Source: Chloroflexota bacterium
Lineage (GTDB): Bacteria > Chloroflexota > Dehalococcoidia > UBA2979
Assembly (NCBI GenBank): GCA_016875695.1
Contig: VGPB01000082.1
Coordinates: 1-8,138, forward strand
DNA length: 8,138 bases
Direction: 5' to 3'
In this document: one piece after another, positions 4,852 through 8,138 of the stretch
Layout: each line of letters begins with the position of its first letter
Position numbering within the stretch: the first letter of the stretch is position 1
The notes under the pieces: model-generated
What the model was told of the DNA's origin: nothing
Databases searched by the model: none
The model's input: the letters and a program-made list of their open reading frames with translations, nothing else
Made by a program: the position numbers and the translations under genes

Positions 4852-6228
4852 GTGCAGGCGGTCTGCTACCTCCGCGCGCTGCTGGACGAGCCGCCGGACG
4901 CCCAGCGCAGCGCCTTCGCCGCCTACTGTGCGGGCACCAGTCGCCGTGGCGCCCGCGAGTATCTCGAGCACGAAGACGCTGGAGACGGGGACACCCTCGG
5001 TAGCGGCGAGCTGCGGCGCATGCTGCGGGAGCTCGCCGCCGAGCCGCGGCCGGACACGGAGGTAGTGATCGCGCGGCTGGCCGTGCTCGGCACCACGGTG
5101 CGCGAGCAGGCGCGCCGGTACCTGCAGCTCGCTGCGCTCTCGATCCCGCTCGCGATTGCGGACGGCACTGACCCCGCCGAGGCACTGCTCGCGGCGTGGG
5201 ACGAGCGCGACCCCTCGGAGCGCCGCCGGGAGCAGGTGCGCCAGGGCATGCGTGAGCGGGCGCTGCGCGGCGAGGTGCTGGGTCGCGCGCCCTACGGCTA
5301 TCGCGTCGCCGGGCGGCACTTGGTGGCAGATCCGGAGGAGGCGGCGGTCGTGCGCGAGGCGTTCCGCAGCTACCTCGACGACGGCGAGGGCGTGCGCCGC
5401 ATCACGCAGGCGCTCAACGCCGCGGGGCTGCGCACGCGGCGCGGCGGGCCCTGGAGCATAGTGAGCGTGCGCGGCCTGCTGCGAAACCCCGCCTACACCG
5501 GCACCTACCGCCGCCTGAGCATCGTCGTGCCGGCCGAGCACGAGGCGCTGGTGAGCCGCGAGCAGTTTCAGCGCGTGCAGGAGCGCCTCGCCGCGCGGCG
5601 CACGAGCTTCGGCACGCAACACCGCGGTGAGTACCTGCTGGCGGGCCTCGCGCGCTGCGGCTACTGCGGCAACCACCTGATCGGCATGCGCCGCTCGCGT
5701 GCCGTCGCCGGCGCTAGCAAGCCGCAAGTCTACAGGTACTACCAGTGCGAGTCGCGCACGAACCAGAGTCGCTGCGACTACCACACGCGGCGCGCCGACG
5801 AGTTGGAGCGACGCGTGCGCGCGTTCCTGCGGCTCGCGAGCCCGCCCGCGCAGCTAGCCGGGGCGGGCGCGGCGCCGCGCGACGACGCACTGGAGCGGGT
5901 GCGCGCGCGGCGACGCTCGCTGCGCCGCCAGCTCGACGTCCTGCTCGAGCGCCACGCCTCCGGTGAGTGGAGCGCGGCGCGGCTGCGCGAGGAGGCGAGC
6001 ACGCTGGCGCTGCTCGACCTTCAGGCGGAAGACGAGGAAGCGCTGCTCGAGGCGCGAGACACGCCCGTGGACCACCTGCGACGCCACGGCGAGCTCGCCG
6101 CCGCACGTCGCAGGCTCGTGCGCGACTGGTCGCGGCTGCCGTTTACCGAGCAGCGCGACCTGCTCCGCCGCGTGATGACTGGCATCGTAGTCACCGACGA
6201 CGCGATCCGCCTCGAGCTCGCGACCTAG
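4852..6228 (+). CDS. Large serine recombinase homologue with a degenerate catalytic site
   Basis: The 458-residue product has the full layout of a large serine recombinase: a resolvase-like N-domain (1-115), a linker helix, the recombinase domain beginning at APYGYRV (146-152) and including NAAGLRTRRGGPW (189-201) and RNPAYTG (211-217), a zinc ribbon with Cys269, Cys272, Cys299 and Cys308, a long charged coiled-coil (about 345-425), and a typical C-terminal end. Against gamma-delta resolvase the N-domain aligns at Tyr6 and Arg8, but the nucleophile Ser10 is Leu10. The DRLxR segment reads AVLGT (77-81), losing both Arg, and the Arg of DRPxL is Ser51. It is therefore probably unable to cut DNA but able to bind it. 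The start is a GTG 6 nt after GAGGAAGGGGG. It is intact and matches its neighbours in composition. No prophage or element genes adjoin it. Confidence 0.93.
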   Translation: MQAVCYLRALLDEPPDAQRSAFAAYCAGTSRRGAREYLEHEDAGDGDTLGSGELRRMLRELAAEPRPDTEVVIARLAVLGTTVREQARRYLQLAALSIPLAIADGTDPAEALLAAWDERDPSERRREQVRQGMRERALRGEVLGRAPYGYRVAGRHLVADPEEAAVVREAFRSYLDDGEGVRRITQALNAAGLRTRRGGPWSIVSVRGLLRNPAYTGTYRRLSIVVPAEHEALVSREQFQRVQERLAARRTSFGTQHRGEYLLAGLARCGYCGNHLIGMRRSRAVAGASKPQVYRYYQCESRTNQSRCDYHTRRADELERRVRAFLRLASPPAQLAGAGAAPRDDALERVRARRRSLRRQLDVLLERHASGEWSAARLREEASTLALLDLQAEDEEALLEARDTPVDHLRRHGELAAARRRLVRDWSRLPFTEQRDLLRRVMTGIVVTDDAIRLELAT

Positions 6229-6249
6229 CCCCGGGCGCGCGCCGGCGCG

Positions 6250-6258
6250 TGCTACGAT
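6250..6258 (+). promoter_or_regulatory. Extended -10 promoter of rnpB (TGcTACGAT)
   Basis: TG at 6250-6251, one base, then TACGAT at 6253-6258 form an extended -10 element. Seven bases later, at 6266, begins the perfect P1 helix of RNase P RNA, so the RNA itself fixes the start point. It lies 22 bp past the recombinase stop. There is no -35 consensus, as expected for an extended -10 promoter. Confidence 0.7.
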
Positions 6259-6265
6259 CGCTGCT

Positions 6266-6634
6266 GCCAGGGGGCCGGACGGCCGCCGGCGGCGTGCGGC
6301 AACGCGCGCAGCGGGAGGAAAGTCCGAACTTCGCCGGACAGGGTGCCGGCTAACGGCCGGGCGGCGCGAGCCGACGGATAGCGCAACAGAAACATACCGC
6401 CCGGGCTCCGGCCCGCGGCAAGGGTGAAATGGTGCGGTAAGAGCGCACCGGCGTCCTGGTAACAGGGCGGCCGTGCAAACCCCACCCGAAGCAAGGGCGA
6501 ATAGGGGAGCGCATGGGGTGTCCGGCCCCGCTCCCGGGTAGCCTGCTCGAGACGGCGGGTAACCGCCGTCCTAGATGGATGGCCGTCGCCGCCCCCCGGG
6601 GCGGTACAGAATTCGGCTTACAGGCCCCCTGGCA
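6266..6634 (+). ncRNA. rnpB: RNase P RNA, bacterial type A
   Basis: This is the catalytic RNA that removes 5' leaders from precursor tRNA. The ends are set by the 11-bp P1 helix, 6266-6276 paired perfectly with 6623-6633. Conserved blocks follow in order: GAGGAAAGTCCGAACT (from 6315), ACAGAAACATACCGCC (about 6386-6401), AAGGGTGAAATGGTGCGGTAA with GAGCGCACCG (from about 6420), GGTAACAGGG, CAAACCCCACCCGAAGCAAG (from about 6476), GCGAATAGGGG, AGATGGATGGCCG, and ACAGAATTCGGCTTACAGG (6606-6624). The length of about 369 nt is typical. In the L15 region the usual GGU before AAAC reads TGC. No terminator with a U-tract is visible in the 39 bases before the converging gene. Confidence 0.97.
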
Positions 6635-6673
6635 AGCTCCGCGCAGGCCGTGGGCACAGGCGCTCGCTCGCGC

Positions 6674-7102
6674 TCACTCCTCGTAGTCGCGCGACATCAC
6701 GACCTCGCCGCGATGGATCACGCGGTCGAGGTTCACGAGCAGCGCGACACCCTTCACCTCAGGGTCAAGGTTGCGCTCTACTTCCGGCGCGCGGTCGTAG
6801 ACGAGCTGCCGCAGCGTCGAATCGCTCACCCGCGTAGCGCGGCCGTGCAGCTGGAACGACAGCCGCGTCGCCGGGTTTCGGTACATGAACGCGATGTGCG
6901 GGTTCGTCTGCACGTGTCGCAGGATGCCGCCGTCAGGGTTGCGCACCCAGATCGCAAGTTGATCGTCGCTGTGCACCTGCGTTGAGCCGCGGAAGCTGAG
7001 CAGCGGTTGCCCGCTCGCGTCGACCACCCCTACGACGATCGGTGCGCCATCTGCGATCGCGCTATTGATCGCCTGCTTCCACTCGTCGGTCAGCTGCAGC
7101 AT
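6674..7102 (-). CDS. Pyridoxamine 5'-phosphate oxidase-like split-barrel protein
   Basis: The 142-residue product fits the small flavin- or F420-binding split beta-barrel family. It has an N-terminal helix (1-18), a strand-rich core with VGVVDASGQPLLSFRG (24-39), LAIWVRNPDGGILRHVQTNPHIAF (49-72, the usual cofactor-contacting stretch) and LSFQLHGRATRV (81-92), then a helix and the final strand with RGEVVMS. Such proteins bind FMN, F420 or haem and act as oxidoreductases; the substrate cannot be told here and a true PdxH role is unlikely at this length. The ATG at 7102 is preceded by a run of nine G (7108-7116 on the plus strand) instead of a normal ribosome-binding site. It converges on rnpB and diverges from murE. 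Confidence 0.82.
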   Translation of the reverse strand: MLQLTDEWKQAINSAIADGAPIVVGVVDASGQPLLSFRGSTQVHSDDQLAIWVRNPDGGILRHVQTNPHIAFMYRNPATRLSFQLHGRATRVSDSTLRQLVYDRAPEVERNLDPEVKGVALLVNLDRVIHRGEVVMSRDYEE

Positions 7103-7107
7103 CGCCG

Positions 7108-7116
7108 CCCCCCCCC
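7108..7116 (-). repeat. Homopolymer of nine G at the ribosome-binding position
   Basis: Nine consecutive C on the plus strand appear as G9 in the mRNA of the split-barrel gene, ending 5 nt before its ATG. No AGGA-type motif is present, so the G-run must pair with the 16S tail if a ribosome-binding site is used. Runs of this length are prone to slippage in replication and in sequencing. Confidence 0.6.
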
Positions 7117-7141
7117 GCGTCGGTCTCCCCCGGTTTGCCGC

Positions 7142-7147
7142 AGCGTA
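7142..7147 (-). promoter_or_regulatory. Weak candidate -10 (TACGCT) for the split-barrel gene
   Basis: On the minus strand GCTACGCT resembles the GCTACGAT of the rnpB and murE promoters with one change. It would start RNA near 7134 and give a leader of about 32 nt to the ATG at 7102. It lies back to back with the murE box (7171-7176). Support is only by resemblance. Confidence 0.3.
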
Positions 7148-7170
7148 GCGCCTCCGGCGCGGCGGCGGGC

Positions 7171-7176
7171 TACGAT
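7171..7176 (+). promoter_or_regulatory. Candidate -10 box TACGAT for leaderless murE
   Basis: TACGAT is the same hexamer as at rnpB and at the yceD operon, preceded by GC as at rnpB. Seven bases separate it from the GTG at 7184, matching the rnpB spacing to the RNA start. The competing ATG at 7175 lies inside the hexamer. There is no -35 and no convincing ribosome-binding site. Confidence 0.5.
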
Positions 7177-7183
7177 GGCGGCC

Positions 7184-8138
7184 GTGGCGCGAGCAGATTG
7201 GCGGGCGGGGCTCGATCCGGCGCAGCGCGCCGTGCTGCCGCTGGTGCGCGCCGTGCGCTTCGACTCGCGGACCGTCGAGCCGGGCGACCTGTTCGTCTGC
7301 GTGCCCGGCGAGCGCGCCGACGGGCACGACTTCGCCGCGCAGGCGGTCGCCGCAGGCGCCGCGGCCCTCGTCGCAGAGCGCGACCGGGCGCCGGAACTGA
7401 AGGGCCTCGGCGTGCCGGTCGTGCGCGTCGACGATGCGCGGCGCGCGCTCTCCGCGATCGCCGCCGCGCACGAGGGGCACCCCGCCGAGCGGCTGACCGT
7501 GGTCGGGGTGACCGGCACGGACGGCAAGTCGACGACCGCGTTCCTCGCGCTCGCGGCGCTCGAGGCGTGCGGCCTGCGCGCGGGCCTGCTCAGCACGATC
7601 GAGTCGCGCGTCGCTGGCCGGCCGCTGCCCAACCCGACGCGCCTCACCACGCAGGAAGCGCCGTTCGTGCACGCCCGTCTCGCCGACTTCGTCGACGCGG
7701 GTTGCACGCACGCCGTCGTCGAGGCGACGTCGCACGGACTCGCGCTGCATCGTCTCGACGACGCGGCGTTCGATATCGCCGTGCTGACGAACCTCGGATC
7801 CGACCACCTCGACTTCCACGGCACGCACGAGGCGTACCGCGACGCGAAGGCGCGCCTGTTCGCGCTGCTCGACGCGCCGACGGCGAAGCGAGGGACGCGG
7901 CGCGCCGTGCTCAACGCCGACGACGCGGCGTGGCGTCACTTCGCGGTGGCCACGCGCGCGCCCGCGTTCACGTACGCGCTTGACGCGCCCGCCGCCGACC
8001 TGCGCGTCGAGGCGATCGAGGCGCGCGCCGACGGCTCGCGATTTACCGCGCGCGTCGGTGAGCGCCGTATCGCCGCGAGCGTCGCGCTGCCGGGTCGCTT
8101 CAACGTCGCGAACGCCGCCGCCGCGCTCGCGGCGTGCG
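7184..8138 (+). CDS. murE: MurE-type UDP-MurNAc-peptide ligase, 3'-truncated by the window
   Basis: MurE adds the third amino acid to UDP-MurNAc-L-Ala-D-Glu in peptidoglycan synthesis, using ATP in the cytoplasm. The 318 codons seen hold the N-domain (RFDSRTVEPGDLFVCVPGE, DGHDF), the P-loop TGTDGKSTT (110-118), LTTQEA (154-159), the EATSHGL block (180-186), NLGSDHLDFHG (203-213), AKARLF with the carbamylated-type Lys222, and LNADD. The C-terminal domain that selects diaminopimelate or lysine is missing. Variants of note are Asp for the usual Asn in the P-loop and TTQEA for TTPEA. The start is GTG at 7184 if the TACGAT box makes a leaderless mRNA; the in-frame ATG at 7175 is the alternative, adding three residues. 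The frame remains open to the end. Confidence 0.93.
   Translation, partial: MARADWRAGLDPAQRAVLPLVRAVRFDSRTVEPGDLFVCVPGERADGHDFAAQAVAAGAAALVAERDRAPELKGLGVPVVRVDDARRALSAIAAAHEGHPAERLTVVGVTGTDGKSTTAFLALAALEACGLRAGLLSTIESRVAGRPLPNPTRLTTQEAPFVHARLADFVDAGCTHAVVEATSHGLALHRLDDAAFDIAVLTNLGSDHLDFHGTHEAYRDAKARLFALLDAPTAKRGTRRAVLNADDAAWRHFAVATRAPAFTYALDAPAADLRVEAIEARADGSRFTARVGERRIAASVALPGRFNVANAAAALAAC

Noticed and set aside
4714..5784. N-terminal extension in the DUF177 frame reaching into the recombinase
   Set aside because: It is antisense to the recombinase coding region. The family alignment and the GGAG site place the start at 4713.
4714..6265. att sites or direct repeats marking an integrated element around the recombinase
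   Set aside because: No direct repeat beyond short G+C-rich matches flanks the gene, and no cargo is present. The shared TACGATCGCTG strings are in opposite orientation and explained as promoter cores.
6635..6673. Possible bidirectional terminator between rnpB and the split-barrel gene
   Set aside because: I see no stable stem followed by a T-run on either strand, only short CGCTCG-like repeats.
7103..7939. Upstream extension of the split-barrel protein, and a parallel minus-strand frame at 7090-7914
   Set aside because: Both lie antisense to murE with no recognisable domain. The split-barrel fold begins at the ATG at 7102.
7135..7983. Plus-strand open frame MPQRSASG... over the murE region
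   Set aside because: It is one frame off murE and very Arg/Ala-rich. The adjacent frame carries all Mur ligase motifs.
1..8138. CRISPR arrays, tRNA genes, riboswitches, replication origin
   Set aside because: No regularly spaced repeats, cloverleaf with a TTCGA-type arm, known aptamer core or DnaA-box cluster was found on reading.

Overview
The window is about 70% G+C and densely coded. It reads as a chromosomal housekeeping segment from a high-GC bacterium. The combination of genes, the class-A RNase P RNA and the lack of recognisable -35 boxes would suit an uncultured Chloroflexota-like lineage. That assignment is inference from style and gene order, not from any diagnostic sequence. A MurE homologue means the organism probably makes peptidoglycan.

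Layout. Positions 1-152 look like the end of an insertion sequence whose transposase starts at 61 and runs off the left edge on the minus strand. From 4713 down to 180, on the minus strand, lies one long gene train: yceD/DUF177, rpmF (L32), fabD, fabG, nusB, acpP, then a strong hairpin, then tatB and tatC. The first six genes join ribosome assembly (YceD-like, L32), type II fatty acid synthesis (FabD loads malonyl on ACP, FabG reduces 3-ketoacyl-ACP, AcpP carries the chain) and transcription antitermination of rRNA (NusB). This is a growth-linked operon. The Tat genes follow a terminator-like hairpin and have their own -10-like box directly upstream of the tatB ATG.

From 4852 to 6228, on the plus strand and divergent from the operon, is a full-length large serine recombinase homologue. 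Its catalytic Ser and three of four catalytic Arg positions are replaced, while its DNA-binding and zinc-ribbon parts look intact. No mobile element surrounds it. It is followed by rnpB (RNase P RNA, 6266-6634). A small flavin/F420-type split-barrel protein (minus, 6674-7102) converges on rnpB, and a 3'-truncated murE (plus, from 7184 or 7175) leaves the window on the right.

Promoters. TACGAT boxes occur at rnpB, murE and (minus strand) yceD, and a TATTAT box at tatB. At rnpB, murE and tatB the distance from the box to the first RNA base or start codon is exactly 7 nt, which points to leaderless mRNAs for murE and tatB. The main item of interest is the apparently catalytically dead, possibly domesticated serine recombinase next to the operon promoter. 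No gene-free stretch exceeds 300 bases.
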